Assembly: GCA_963792655.1 (NCBI GenBank)
Contig: CAWBWU010000006.1
Span: forward strand, 124,001 to 188,000
DNA: 64,000 nucleotides
Origin: DOZZ01 sp963792655
GTDB lineage: Bacteria; Acidobacteriota; Terriglobia; Bryobacterales; Bryobacteraceae
Direction: 5' to 3'
Both the position numbers and the translations under genes were made by a program. This document shows positions 36,299 through 46,678 of this stretch, in pieces. The notes below the pieces were generated by a model, which was not told where the DNA came from, made no database searches, and worked only from the letters and a program-made list of their open reading frames with translations. The stretch's first letter is position 1, and each line of letters starts with the position of its first letter.

Positions 36299-37878
36299 TC
36301 AGACAACACTATTCTCTTCGTAAGTGCCAAAAACCGTGCGAAGAGTTTCGCAGATTTCGCCCAGAGTGGCGTAAGCACGAACTGCTTCTAGGATACATGG
36401 CATGGTGTTGCCGCCATCGGCCGCGACGCGGTTCAGGTTGTGCAAGGCCTGCCCGACACGCGCGTTGTCCCGGCGCGCTCGCAAGCTGGCCAGTTTTGCG
36501 GCCTGAGCTTCGCCAGCCTTCTGATCGATCTGCAGCAGCGGGATGGGCGGCTCGTCCGTAATCTGAAACTTGTTGACGCCCACGATGATACGCTCGCCCG
36601 ACTCCACCTCGCGCTGGTAACGGTAGCTGGCGTCCGCAATTTCCCGCTGCGGGAAACCTTGCTCGATGGCTTCCACCATGCCGCCCATGTTGTCGATGCG
36701 CCGGATGTAATCGAGCGCGCCTTGATACAGTTCGTCGGTCAATGTCTCGACGAAGTAGCTGCCACCGAACGGATCCGGCTCCTCGGCAATGCCGGTCTCG
36801 TGCGCGATCACCTGCTGTGTGCGCAACGCGATCGTCACTGCGTGCTCTTCCGGCAGCGCAAAAGCTTCATCGAGCGAGTTGGTGTGCAGCGACTGTGTCC
36901 CGCCGAGCACGCCGGCGAGCGCCTGCAACGCCGTGCGCACAACATTGTTATAGGGCTGCTGCCAGGTGAGTGAACAACCGGCGGTCTGCGTATGAAACCG
37001 AAGCTTCAGACTGCGCTCGATCTTGGGCGTCGATAGCGGTCGCGCATCAGCATTGCCCACAGCTTTCGCGCGGCGCGGTACTTGGCGATCTCTTCGAAGA
37101 AATCGCTATGCGCGTTGAAGAAGAAGCTGAGCCGCGGCGCGAACTCATCGATCGCCAGTCCGCGGGCGAGGGCCTAATCCACGTATTCCAGACCATCGCG
37201 TATGGTGAACGCCAGCTCCTGCACCGCCGTCGAGCCCGCTTCGCGAATGTGATAGCCGCTGATCGAAATCGGATTGAAGCGCGGCGTGTTGCGCGCGGCA
37301 AACTCAATGGTGTCAGTCACCAGCCGCATGGAGGCGCGCGGAGGAAAGATGTACTCTTTCTGCGCGATGTACTCCTTCAAAATGTCGTTCTGCAGCGTGC
37401 CGGAAATCTTCTGCCAGCTTGCACCTTGCTCTTCGGCGACGACCAGATACATGGCCCACACCACCGCGGCAGGCGAGTTGATGGTCATGGAGATGGTGAC
37501 ATCGGCGAGCGGAATGCCGTCGAGCAGGATCTGCATGTCTTCGAGCGACGAGATGGACGCGCCGCACTTGCCGACCTCGCCTTCGGACATCGCGTGGTCC
37601 GCGTCATAGCCCATCAGCGTCGGAAGATCGAACGCGACTGACAGTCCGGTTTGGCCCTGCTGCAAGAGGTAGTGGTAACGCCGGTTGGTCTCTTCCGGTG
37701 TGGCAAAGCCGGAGAACTGGCGCATGGTCCAGAGGCGGTCGCGATACATCGCGGGGTGAATGCCACGCGTGTAAGGGAACTCGCCGGCAGGCGGCGGCAA
37801 TTCACCGTTTTCGTACAGCGGCAGGACCGGGGTTCCGCTGATTGTGGTGAAGCGCTTCTCGGCGACGGCCCGGCTCAC
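36299..37878 (-). CDS. Methylmalonyl-CoA mutase catalytic subunit (in-frame stop plus frameshift)
   Basis: The first part, from GTG 37878, has the mutase barrel (EFPYTRGIHPAMYRDRLWTM, LSVAFDLPTLMGYDAD, ISMTINSPAAVVWAMYL). It ends at TAG 37174-37176 after GLEYVD. The same frame continues after the TAG with ARGLAIDEFAPRLSFFFNAH and EIAKYRAARKLWAMLMRD. A shift by minus one near 37035 then leads into LRFHTQTAGCSLTWQQPYNN and AEEPDPFGGSYFVE to 36299. Joined, it is a full catalytic subunit without the B12 domain. The two breaks mean true loss cannot be excluded, although the B12 subunit is intact. Confidence 0.8.
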
Positions 37879-37922
37879 ACCTGCAGTCTAGCGCGGTAGC
37901 AGTATTGCACCTGACGACTCGT

Positions 37923-37928
37923 TATACT
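37923..37928 (+). promoter_or_regulatory. Possible -10 box before phosphomannomutase
   Basis: TATACT lies nine bases before the ATG at 37938, so a transcript from it would be nearly leaderless. TTGCAC upstream is too close for a standard -35. Low confidence. Confidence 0.25.
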
Positions 37929-37937
37929 TTCGCAAGT

Positions 37938-39287
37938 ATGCTCAATGCCAACATCTTTCGCGAGTACGACATTCGTGGTATCGCCGACCAGGAACTGCTC
38001 GACGAGGGCATAACCGATCTCGGCCGCGCGATTGGTACATTTCTGATTCGCCACAACGGGCCCAATATCAACCTTGGACGCGATTGCCGCCTCAGTTCCG
38101 ATCGTTTGAGAAATGCGCTGATCGCTGGATTGAAGTCCACTGGGTGCGCCGTGACCGACCTCGGGGTCGTACCGACTCCCCTGCTCTACTACTCCACAGT
38201 GCATCTGAAAGCGGCAGGCGGTGTGATGATCACCGGCAGCCACAATCCGGCGGAGTACAACGGCTTCAAGATCGTCTCGGGCACCGGCACCATCCACGGT
38301 GAAGAGATTCAGGCGCTGCGCAAGCTGATCGATTCGCGCGATTTTATACAAGGCGAGGGCTCTGAGACTACCTTCGACATCGTTACGCCTTACGTCGATG
38401 AGATCAGCAGCCAGTTCACGTTTGACCGGCGCATCAAAGTAGTCGCCGATGCCGGCAACGGCACTGCCGGGCCTGCCATGCATCGCATCTTCGAGAAGCT
38501 CAATGTCGATTACAGCGAACTGTTCTTCGAGATGGACGGCAACTTCCCGAACCACCATCCTGACCCGACCGTGCCTGAGAACCTGAAGCATCTGGTCGCT
38601 GCGGTGAAGAAAGAGAAAGCCGATCTCGGCATCGCCTTCGATGGGGACTCGGATCGCATCGGCGCGGTCGATGACAAGGGTCATGTGATCTATGGCGACC
38701 AGTTGATGATCATCTACGCGCGAGAGATTCTGTCGCGCAAGCCGGGCGCAACGGTGATTGGCGAGGTGAAATGTTCGCAGTCGCTCTATGACGACATCCG
38801 CAAGAATGGCGGCAACGGCGTCATGTGGAAGACCGGTCACTCCCTGATCAAGGCCAAGATGAAAGAGACGCAAGCGGAGCTAGCCGGAGAGATGAGCGGC
38901 CACATGTTCTTCGCCGATCGTTACTACGGTTTCGACGATGCGCTCTACGCCGCCTGCCGCCTGATGGAGATCGTCTCGCGCTCGGGCAAAAAGTTATCCG
39001 CGCAACTTGCGGATGTGCCGAAAACCGTGACCACACCGGAGATTCGTGTGGATTGCGAGGACAATCTGAAATTTGGTGTCGTGAAGCAGGTTACGGATCA
39101 CTTCAAGAAGCTGTACGAAGTGATCGACGTGGACGGCGCGCGCATCAACTTCTCGAACGGATGGGGGTTGGTGAGAGCCTCAAACACGCAGCCAGTGCTG
39201 GTGCTGCGGTTCGAGGCGACCACGTCACAGTTGCTGGACGCGTACCGCAGCGAAGTAGAGGCAGTCGTTCACCAGGCCACGGGCTAG
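37938..39287 (+). CDS. Phosphomannomutase/phosphoglucomutase
   Basis: The 449-residue alpha-D-phosphohexomutase has the four expected parts. The phosphoserine loop is ITGSHNP (Ser101). The metal loop is AFDGDSDRIGAVD, the sugar-binding region is GEMSGHMFFADRYYGFDDAL, and the C-terminal phosphate-binding loop is GLVRASNTQPVL. It moves phosphate between C1 and C6 of mannose or glucose phosphate, supplying nucleotide-sugar pathways such as the RmlA reaction encoded near the window end. ATG 37938 is chosen over the 37905 frame opening. Confidence 0.92.
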   Translation: MLNANIFREYDIRGIADQELLDEGITDLGRAIGTFLIRHNGPNINLGRDCRLSSDRLRNALIAGLKSTGCAVTDLGVVPTPLLYYSTVHLKAAGGVMITGSHNPAEYNGFKIVSGTGTIHGEEIQALRKLIDSRDFIQGEGSETTFDIVTPYVDEISSQFTFDRRIKVVADAGNGTAGPAMHRIFEKLNVDYSELFFEMDGNFPNHHPDPTVPENLKHLVAAVKKEKADLGIAFDGDSDRIGAVDDKGHVIYGDQLMIIYAREILSRKPGATVIGEVKCSQSLYDDIRKNGGNGVMWKTGHSLIKAKMKETQAELAGEMSGHMFFADRYYGFDDALYAACRLMEIVSRSGKKLSAQLADVPKTVTTPEIRVDCEDNLKFGVVKQVTDHFKKLYEVIDVDGARINFSNGWGLVRASNTQPVLVLRFEATTSQLLDAYRSEVEAVVHQATG

Positions 39288-39298
39288 CAGCAGCCCGA

Positions 39299-39832
39299 CT
39301 ACTTCAGATCGATCCCAAGGCGTCCGTAGTAGAGACGTGCGCTGTGGTCTGGGTTGACCACGACCTTCAACGGCGTGGGCTGCTTCAGGTTCGCATCGCG
39401 CGTGGCCGCGCACTCGGTGATCTTCGCGCCGCCCTGATCATAGACAAAGAACGTGCCTGGTCCGGTCGCGCCCGAGGCAGGCCGCGTCAGACCGAAACCG
39501 TAGCTTCCGACTGCCAGCTTGCGGCCGCACACAGACAAGCCGCCTTCGGTGATGATCATGCCGACATATTTGCTGATGATTTCGGCAGAGTACCCTGCGG
39601 TATCGATCAGCGCGAACACGGCGCGTTCGCCGGAAGGAACATGCACCAGGACGGCGTTGCGCTTCTGGGTCGGGATGGCGTTCCCTTCGAGGTAAAAGTC
39701 TTTGGGAATGGCCGAGTCGAAAGGCTTGCCCGTTACCAGTTCGAACGAACCTTGCGCGAAGGCAGCAGGCAGTGCGGCGCTAGCCAACAATGCGGTTATC
39801 AGAAGCGGGCGGAAGTTTAGTGTGCGGTGCAT
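39299..39832 (-). CDS. Exported protein of unknown function
   Basis: From ATG 39832 the protein has 177 residues with a signal peptide (LLITALLASAALPAAFAQG). The mature part has VTGKPFDSAIPKDFYLEGNA, AVLVHVPSGERAVFALIDTA and GGLSVCGRKLAVGSYGFGL. I do not recognise a named family. The pattern suggests a small beta-sheet protein. It is convergent with the phosphomannomutase gene, with 11 bases between the two stops. Confidence 0.6.
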   Translation of the reverse strand: MHRTLNFRPLLITALLASAALPAAFAQGSFELVTGKPFDSAIPKDFYLEGNAIPTQKRNAVLVHVPSGERAVFALIDTAGYSAEIISKYVGMIITEGGLSVCGRKLAVGSYGFGLTRPASGATGPGTFFVYDQGGAKITECAATRDANLKQPTPLKVVVNPDHSARLYYGRLGIDLK

Positions 39833-39923
39833 GATCAGTTGATGTCTAAACCTTCTGCGCAATGCCGTCAATAGTTGAAGTGCATTAGTTCAGAGTCGCG
39901 GGTAAACGAAGCGCGGGGTCCAT

Positions 39924-39956
39924 TTTCGGTGATTCTGAACGTGTGAGCTTTCGGCT
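39924..39956 (+). repeat. Intergenic repeat, copy 2
   Basis: TTTCGGTGATTCTGAACGTG then TGAGCTTTCGGCT, 27 of 33 positions identical to 14676-14708. It lies in the 215-base gap before the coiled-coil gene at 40048. A weaker partial match (ATTCTGAAAACGTGAG) lies just before the MscS gene near 51193. Confidence 0.5.
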
Positions 39957-40047
39957 ATCCGCTCTCTCCAGTCGCGCCTCTGAAGTGCGAATGGCGGGCG
40001 GTAACGACGCGACCTGAGGGCGTTACAATTGCAATATCGGCCACGCT

Positions 40048-40399
40048 ATGAACTTCTCGGAAGAAGATAAAGTCTGGTTGTCGCAGGTGATTGACGGTGC
40101 ACTTGGCGCCCGTTTCGATTCGCTTGGCACGAGGTTTACCGCTTTGGAAAAGCGGGTCGGCGCTGTTGCACAAGAGATCGCTGCACTCAAAGTTTCCATG
40201 GTCCGACGCTGTTGAACACGACATCGCTGCGCTCAAAGTATCCATCGAGCGGGTCGAGACTTCGCTTCTCACTGAATTCCACAAGTGGGCAGGCCCGCTC
40301 GAAATGAGAATGCGAAGTCACGGCGCAACGCTCCGAGCACTTGATCTTGAGATGGAAGCGCTGGGCGAACGCGTCACCAAACTCGAGCCGCCCCACTAG
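40048..40399 (+). CDS. Small coiled-coil protein (frameshifted near 40200)
   Basis: The first frame from ATG 40048 gives MNFSEEDKVWLSQVIDGALG, then heptad-like TALEKRVGAVAQEIAALKVS, and stops early. One base over, the protein resumes with SDAVEHDIAALKVSIERVET and ends ALDLEMEALGERVTKLEPPH at 40399. The two halves share the AALKVS heptad pattern, so one 116-residue coiled coil is the natural reading. The function is unknown; such short proteins often serve as oligomerisation or scaffold elements. Confidence 0.55.
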
Positions 40400-40406
40400 C
40401 CAGCAG

Positions 40407-42879
40407 ATGCTTGCGCGCATCAGCCTGGCGATCGCTATCGTTCTTCAGTTCGCCCGGCCCGTACTAGCTTTACAAACCTGTGCGCCCGGAGAGCTGCGCG
40501 TCCTCGTTGTCGATCTGCAAGGCGCACCGGTCTTCGATTCGTCTGTGCGACTCAATTCAGGATCGCCGCGCGTGACGGGTGCAGGTGGTGTAGCCGCATT
40601 CCCCGACGTACCGTGCGGCGATGTGGAAGTTACGGCTGCGAAAGACGGCTTCGCACCAGCTACTGCGACAGCAAAGGTAAAAAGCGGAACGACGCAGTTC
40701 ACCATTACGCTGAGCCTCGACGTGCAAAAATCGAGCGTCGACGTGAACGAAACGGCGCCGGCTATTCAACAGAACGCGTCCGAGACCACGGAACTTCGCC
40801 CCACCGAAGTTAAGACGCTTCCGACTAATCCAGCCAACAGTCAGCGACGCTCTGCCGCTGGTGCCCGGCGTGGTGCGCACACAAGACGGCGAATTAAAAA
40901 TCGAAGGCAACGGCGAACATCGCAGCGCGCTGGTAGTGAACCAGACCGACGTCACAGACCCGGCTACCGGCAAGTTCGGCCAGACTGTCCCCATTGACGC
41001 GGTCGAGACAATCAACGTACTCAACACTCCTTTCCTTGCGCAGTATGGGCGCTTCACTTCGGGCGTGGTCGCGGTCGAAACGCGCCGCGGCGGTGAGAAA
41101 TGGCATGCAGAGTTGAACGATCCGTTTCCTGACTTTCGCGTGCGCAGCTTTCACTTACGCGGCATACGAAATGAGACTCCGCGCGCGTATGTGGGCGGTC
41201 CGCTGATTCCGAATCGACTCTACATCAACACGGCGCTGCAGTACTTCTTTCAACGCGACAGCAATCGCACGCTGCCGTTTCCGTTCAACGAATCGCGGCA
41301 GGAATTTATCAACTCCTTCACGCAGCTCGATTGGATTCAGTCGCCGAAGCAAATCGTCACGACGACGTTCCATCTCGCGCCGCAGCATCAGAATTTCATC
41401 AATCCCGAATACTTCAATCCACAGCCGGTGACGCCCAGCACGCGTCAGCAAAACTACCTGGGAACCGTTGCGGACCATCTGGGATTGCTGGGCGGCTTGC
41501 TCGATAGCAGCATTTCGTTTCAGCAGTTCAACATCGACGTAGGCGCGCAAGGGAGTGAGGAGATGGTGCTCACGCCGCTCGGCAATCGGGGCAACTTCTT
41601 CGGCGTGCAGAACCGTGCGGCCAGCCGCATCGAGTGGCTTGAAACGTGGGCGCCTGTTCCTTTTCACTTCCGCGGCAGCCATCTGTTCAAAGGCGGAACC
41701 TCATTGACGCACTCAGGCGTTGATGGCCAGTTCACGTATCGCCCGGTGAATATCGAAGATGCGTTGGGACGCCGGCTTCAGCGCATTGAGTTTGCTAATC
41801 GCAGCGCCTTCAGCCGCGCGGATCTGGAGTTCACGGCGTTCGTGCAAGACCACTGGTCGTTGAATCGGCAAATCGCTTTTGACTTCGGCGCGCGCTTCGA
41901 GCGGCAGCGCTTACCGCAAAGCGAACGCATCGCGCCGCGTGCGGGTATTGCGTGGACTCCGCTCGCCGATGAACGAACGGTCTTTCGCGCCGGCTACGGG
42001 CAGTTCTACGATCACCTTCCGCTCGACATCTACACCTTTAGCCGCTACCCGAGTCGAACCGTGACCAACTACGGATTGGATGGGGCCCAGCTTGGCGACC
42101 CTGTGCAGTACGTCAATGTGATTGGCAGTGTGACCGGACCGCGTTCGTTTCTGGTGAAAGGCAAACGCGTGGCGGGATCCTTTGCGCCGCGCGGGTTGAC
42201 CTGGAACGTGCAGGCTGAGCACACCTTCTCACGCTGGTTGAAAGTGAGGGCCGTTTACACCGATAACCGCTCGGTGGGACTGGTGGTGCTCGATCCCGAC
42301 GTGCTGGGCAATACACCCGAAATTGTATTGAACGGCAACGGTGACGCGCGTTACCGCCAGGCAGAGCTGACCGCGCGCTTCGCATGGCGTGGTGATCAGC
42401 AGATGGTGCTCGCCTACACGCGCAGCCGCTCCGAAGGCAGCCTCAACACGTTCGATATGTTCCTCGGCAACATTCCGTCGCCAATCGTCAGGCCCGAGGT
42501 TTACTCGAACTTGCCGGCGGACTTGCCCAACCGGTTCCTGGTGTGGGGACGCACGAAGTTTCGCACGTTTACCGTGCTGCCGATCGTCGAGTACCGCAAC
42601 GGTTTCCCTTACACACAGCTCGACGAGCGCCAGAACTATTTCGGCGTACCCAACAGCGACCACACGCGTTTCCCGAACTTCTTCTCAGCCGACGCGCGAA
42701 TCATGCGCGACTTCAAAGTGAATCCGAAGTACACCGTGCGGTTGTCTCTTTCCACGTTCAACATCACGAACCACTTCAACGCGCTTGCCGTGCACGCCAA
42801 TGTGGCTGACCCGTACTTCGGAACATTCTTTGGAAACTACCGCCGCCGGTATCGCGGTGATTTTGAAGTGGTGTTCTAA
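40407..42879 (+). CDS. Oar-like TonB-dependent receptor (frameshifted near 40840)
   Basis: From ATG 40407 there is a signal peptide (MLARISLAIAIVLQFARPVL) and a carboxypeptidase-regulatory-like domain (ELRVLVVDLQGAPVFDSSVR). The plug region begins before the break (TEVKTLPTNPAN) and continues one base over as VSDALPLVPGVVRTQDGELK, then ALVVNQTDVTDPATGKFG. The beta barrel follows and ends in an aromatic residue (RGDFEVVF), the outer-membrane signature. Joined length is about 823 residues. Acidobacteria carry many such receptors for uptake of complex carbohydrates; the substrate here is not evident. Confidence 0.82.
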
Positions 42880-43938
42880 AGCTCGCGCTTCAGAAATGAA
42901 CAGATCTGGTAACCATCCATAAACTTGAACGGCGATTCGCCCATCGTGTAGTGCCCGCAAGGGAGCTGAACAATTTTGCAATCGAGCTTGCGCTCGGTCA
43001 CGTGCTCAACCACTTTCTTCGAGAACTTCAGCGGGAACGTAGTGTCATAAGTCGTGTAGACGAAGAGCGAGCGCTTCTTCATCGCTGCAAACTTGTCCAT
43101 GTAGTGGACGGGGCTGACCGCGTCCCAAACGCTGCGCAGCCGTTCAACGTCGATGTGCTGCTCAATGCCCTCTCGAATGTGCTGCGTCGACAACCCTTCC
43201 CACACGACATCCGCAAAATAGGTGGAGCAGTGGTTGAAGACGTTCACGCGCAATCGGGCGTCATGCGCGCTTGCCAGAAACGCGTAGCAAGACCCAAGGC
43301 TGGTGCCACACACCGCAATCTGTTCGTACCCGCGCGATTCGAGCCAATCGACCATCGTGCGCACATCGATCACGGCCTGCCGCGTCGCTTCGAGCGTGCG
43401 GCCGATGTTGGACGACACGGCGTAATCCGCGCGCTCCAGTTCCGGCGGCATGCGGCGATCGTGATAAGGCAAGCTCAAGCGCACGGCAGAGATGCCCAGC
43501 ATCGCAATGCCCTTGCACAACGCGGCGTGCTGATTTTCTGAAGCGTTCCAATGCGGCAGCACGACAACTGCTTTTTTAGGCGCTGGGCGATCCGGCTTGT
43601 GCCGCCCGGGGAAGTAGCGGCCCCACACCGTGTTGTTTTCAACGTAAGGACTAGCGCGCCGCACTGGTGTAGCGCACGAACTCGCCTTCAAACTCAAAGT
43701 CACGAACCGGCTCGTAGCTGAAGAACTCTTCGCTGTTACGAATCGCCGCGATGTTCATCTCGCGGATGTAAGTTTCGGGATCGTGTCCGTTCAGGGGAAT
43801 TCGCTGCGCTTCGGGCCACTGGGCAATCCACTCGGTGCCCCATTCAAATGGGCGCACCACGCGATTGGTCGAACGAAAAGCAAGCTCGTTCTCCCATGCG
43901 TCCATCTTGCGGGCATACCATTTTTTCAGCGGATTCAT
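42876..43938 (-). CDS. Alpha/beta hydrolase family protein (frameshifted near 43670)
   Basis: The N-terminal part from 43938 (MNPLKKWYARKMDAWENELA ... GEFVRYTSA) is followed one base over by ASPYVENNTVWGRYFPG. The core then has PKKAVVVLPHWNASENQHAA, the nucleophile elbow VCGTSLGS, and an acid/His region (YTTYDTTFPLKFSKKV and LPCGHYTMGESPFKFMDG). Joined length is about 353 residues. The substrate is unknown; an ester or thioester is the usual target. Its end overlaps the TonB receptor end by four bases. Confidence 0.7.
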
Positions 43939-43976
43939 CTGGTGGGGGAACTTTCAGTTTACCAAGGCGCCGCCCC

Positions 43977-43982
43977 TATACT
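43977..43982 (+). promoter_or_regulatory. Possible -10 box before murB
   Basis: TATACT lies seven bases before the murB ATG at 43989, with TTTCAG or TTCAGT 18-19 bases further upstream as a weak -35. If used, the transcript would be nearly leaderless. Confidence 0.25.
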
Positions 43983-43988
43983 GAACGA

Positions 43989-44972
43989 ATGTACTCAACC
44001 GAAGAGGCCATCGAGCGCCTCTCCGCGATTGCTGAATTGCGAGTTGCGCCTAACGAATTGCTCAGCAAATATGCCCGTTTTGGGATCGGGGGCCCCGCCG
44101 ATGTATTCGCAGAAACTTCTTCAACGAGCGCCTTCCAGGCGGGACTGGAAGTAGCTAATCAGAGTGGGTTGCCGTTCGTCGTGATCGGTGGCGGGTCGAA
44201 TCTGATCATCGCCGATGAAGGCTTTCGCGGCATCGTGCTGCGCCTTGGGGGCAACCGGATCACGCACGACAACACCCGCGTGTCTGTCGAGAGCGGAGCC
44301 GTGCTGCAGACGCTTGTCGATTACTGCAACGCCGCTGGACTGCGGGGCCTTGAGACGATGACGGGCATTCCCGGTTGGGTGGGCGCGGCGGTTTACGGCA
44401 ATGCCGGAGCCTATGGGCATTCCATCTCCGAGCGTGTGCAGAGCGTGCGTTTTTTGGACGGCCATGTCTTGCGGGAGTTCACGAATGCGGATTGTGACTT
44501 TCACTATCGCGAGAGCATCTTCAAGCGGAACAAGCACTGGATCATCGTCTCTTGCGATCTCGCAATGACTGCGGCTGAGCCTGCTGAGCTTCAAGAGACT
44601 TCAGCCGGCATTCTGAAAGTGCGCAACGCGAAGTATCCGCCGGATATGAAGTGCGCCGGAAGCATCTTCAAAAACTTCTTGTATGCCGAATTGCCCGCGC
44701 ACGTTGCAGAGCAGGTGCCGGCCAAGCTGGTGCGCGAAGGCAAAGTGCCGTCCGCATATTTCCTGGAGCAGGCGGGTGCCTGCGGCGTGCGCATTGGAGA
44801 TATTCAGGTCGCTACGTATCACGCGAATCTGATCTACAACGATGGCGCCGGCACCGCCGCCGATCTGCTGCACGTAATACACGACTTGAAAACGAAAGTG
44901 CGCGAACGTTTTGGAATCGAAGTCGAGGAGGAAGTGCAATACGTTGGCTTCCCGAAAAGAAACGCTGCCTGA
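43989..44972 (+). CDS. murB: UDP-N-acetylenolpyruvoylglucosamine reductase
   Basis: The 327-residue FAD enzyme has the FAD-binding PFVVIGGGSNLIIADEGFRG, then GLETMTGIPGWVGAAVYGNA and GAYGHSI. The substrate domain carries FHYRESIFK, the catalytic-Ser region CAGSIFKNF and the C-terminal NLIYNDGAGTA. It reduces enolpyruvyl-UDP-GlcNAc to UDP-MurNAc in peptidoglycan synthesis. The start is ATG 43989, since the longer upstream frame overlaps the divergent hydrolase. Confidence 0.94.
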   Translation: MYSTEEAIERLSAIAELRVAPNELLSKYARFGIGGPADVFAETSSTSAFQAGLEVANQSGLPFVVIGGGSNLIIADEGFRGIVLRLGGNRITHDNTRVSVESGAVLQTLVDYCNAAGLRGLETMTGIPGWVGAAVYGNAGAYGHSISERVQSVRFLDGHVLREFTNADCDFHYRESIFKRNKHWIIVSCDLAMTAAEPAELQETSAGILKVRNAKYPPDMKCAGSIFKNFLYAELPAHVAEQVPAKLVREGKVPSAYFLEQAGACGVRIGDIQVATYHANLIYNDGAGTAADLLHVIHDLKTKVRERFGIEVEEEVQYVGFPKRNAA

Positions 44973-44989
44973 ATCGCTACTATTTAGGT

Positions 44990-45619
44990 ATGTGGTTAAG
45001 AACATTCGCAGTTGCCGCAGTATTCTCGCTGAGCGCCATTGCCGGAAGCCTGCCGAACCCGTCCGTTGACGTTCCGGCTTCCAAAGACAAACAAACCGCC
45101 GTGTTTTCCGGCGGCTGTTTCTGGGGCGTGGACGCCGTCTTCAAGCACGTGAAAGGCGTAACGAACGTTGTATCGGGATATTCCGGCGGAGACGCCAGCA
45201 CGGCCCAATACGAAACCGTGAGCACCGGCACCACCGGTCATGCCGAATCGGTCAAGGTGACGTTCGACCCCACCGTCGTGACCTATGGCCAACTGCTGAA
45301 GGTATTCTTCGCTGTCGCGCACGATCCGACAGAGTTGAACTATCAGGGTCCGGACCACGGCACGCAGTACCGGTCGGCGATCTTTTACAACAGCGAAGAG
45401 CAGAAGAAAGCCGCGCAAGCTTACATCGCGCAATTAAACCAGGCCCATGTGTATTCGAAACGGATCGTGACCGAAGTCAGCCCGATGAAGGCTTTCTATC
45501 CGGCCGAGTCGTATCACCAGAACTATCTGGCGCTGCATCCTGACCAACCCTATATCGCGATCAACGATATGCCGAAGCTATCGCAGCTCAAGAAGCAGTT
45601 GCCGGAGCTTGCTAAGTAG
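44990..45619 (+). CDS. msrA: Exported peptide methionine sulfoxide reductase A
   Basis: From ATG 44990 the protein has 209 residues with a signal peptide (MWLRTFAVAAVFSLSAIAGS). The catalytic motif GCFWG is followed by VVSGYSGGD, GTTGHAESVKVTFDP, and HDPTELNYQGPDHGTQYRSA. It reduces the S-epimer of methionine sulfoxide in proteins. Export means it repairs envelope proteins. It lies 17 bases after murB, so the pair is likely co-transcribed. A longer frame starting inside murB is rejected. Confidence 0.92.
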   Translation: MWLRTFAVAAVFSLSAIAGSLPNPSVDVPASKDKQTAVFSGGCFWGVDAVFKHVKGVTNVVSGYSGGDASTAQYETVSTGTTGHAESVKVTFDPTVVTYGQLLKVFFAVAHDPTELNYQGPDHGTQYRSAIFYNSEEQKKAAQAYIAQLNQAHVYSKRIVTEVSPMKAFYPAESYHQNYLALHPDQPYIAINDMPKLSQLKKQLPELAK

Positions 45620-46660
45620 CTACATCGTCCGTGTCACTTTACTGATTGTTCGCGGGCGGTCCGGGTCGAGCCCTTTCTGCGCAGCGAGGGAAGCAGCAAA
45701 GAGTTGTGCGGGAATGATGTACGGGATCGCGGTATAGAGTTCGTTGAGGCGTTCCGGCAGGCAGATGAGACGAGTGCCTGCTGCGGCCGCCTCAACGTTT
45801 TTGCGATCCGTAAGAATCACCGTCTCCGCGTGCAGCGTGCGCATCTTCTGCGCGAGCAGTTGCGTGGATGGCCACGTCACACCAGACGGAGCAAAGATGA
45901 AGACCGGGAAATTGCGTTCAATGAGAGCGATCGGCCCGTGCGCGAAATCAGCGGAAGAGAAGCGCTCGGCCACCACGTAGCAGGTCTCCATCAGCTTGAG
46001 CGAAAACTCAAACGCATTGGCATAGTTCAAGCCCCGCCCCACCACCACTGCATACTCCATGAAGCGATAGCGCTCGCTGAGCGCGTTAATTTCCGGTTCC
46101 AGCAGCAACGCCGACGCGGCCCACGCGGGGATTTTGCGAAGGTCGTCTATTTTCAAACGCGCACCGAGCGCGTACGCCAGCAGATACATCAACATCAATT
46201 GGCTGCTGTAAGTCTTGGTGGCCGCGACGCTCTTCTCTTTGCCGGCGCGCACGAACCAGATATGTTCGGCGGTGCGCATCAGCGCGCTCTTCGCTTCGTT
46301 GGTGATGCCGAGAGTAATGGCGCCTTGCTTCCGCGCAGCTTCCACCACCGCGTTGATATCGGTCGATTCGCCCGATTGCGAAAGCGCCACCAGCAGCGTG
46401 TCACGGTAATCCATCTTGGCTCCGTAAAGCGTGTGAACGGAAGGCGCGCTCAGCGAAACGGGTATGCCCGTAGTGATCTCAAGCAGGTAGCGGCCGAACT
46501 GCGCAGCGTTGTCCGATGTGCCGCGCGCGGCGAGCACAATAGTGCGCGGCTTGCGGCGGGCGATCAGTTCGCGGAAGCGTTCGACACGGCGAAGTTCGGT
46601 CTGTAACGTTCGCTCGAGCGCTTCCGGTTGCTGCCGAATTTCATCGAGCATTCGCGACAT
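45620..46660 (-). CDS. SIS-domain sugar-phosphate isomerase/deaminase, GlmS-C-terminal-like
   Basis: The 346-residue protein has two SIS domains and no glutaminase domain. Signatures are LAARGTSDNAAQFGRYLLE, LSQSGESTDINAVVEAAR, EKSVAATKTYSSQLMLMYLL, and the second-domain GRGLNYANAFEFSLKLMETC. Such proteins deaminate or isomerise amino-sugar phosphates. The AgaS/FrlB-like branch fits; the exact sugar is not clear. It is convergent with msrA with no bases between the two stops. Confidence 0.85.
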   Translation of the reverse strand: MSRMLDEIRQQPEALERTLQTELRRVERFRELIARRKPRTIVLAARGTSDNAAQFGRYLLEITTGIPVSLSAPSVHTLYGAKMDYRDTLLVALSQSGESTDINAVVEAARKQGAITLGITNEAKSALMRTAEHIWFVRAGKEKSVAATKTYSSQLMLMYLLAYALGARLKIDDLRKIPAWAASALLLEPEINALSERYRFMEYAVVVGRGLNYANAFEFSLKLMETCYVVAERFSSADFAHGPIALIERNFPVFIFAPSGVTWPSTQLLAQKMRTLHAETVILTDRKNVEAAAAGTRLICLPERLNELYTAIPYIIPAQLFAASLAAQKGLDPDRPRTISKVTRTM

Positions 46661-46678
46661 GTCTTTTCGAGCATATCG

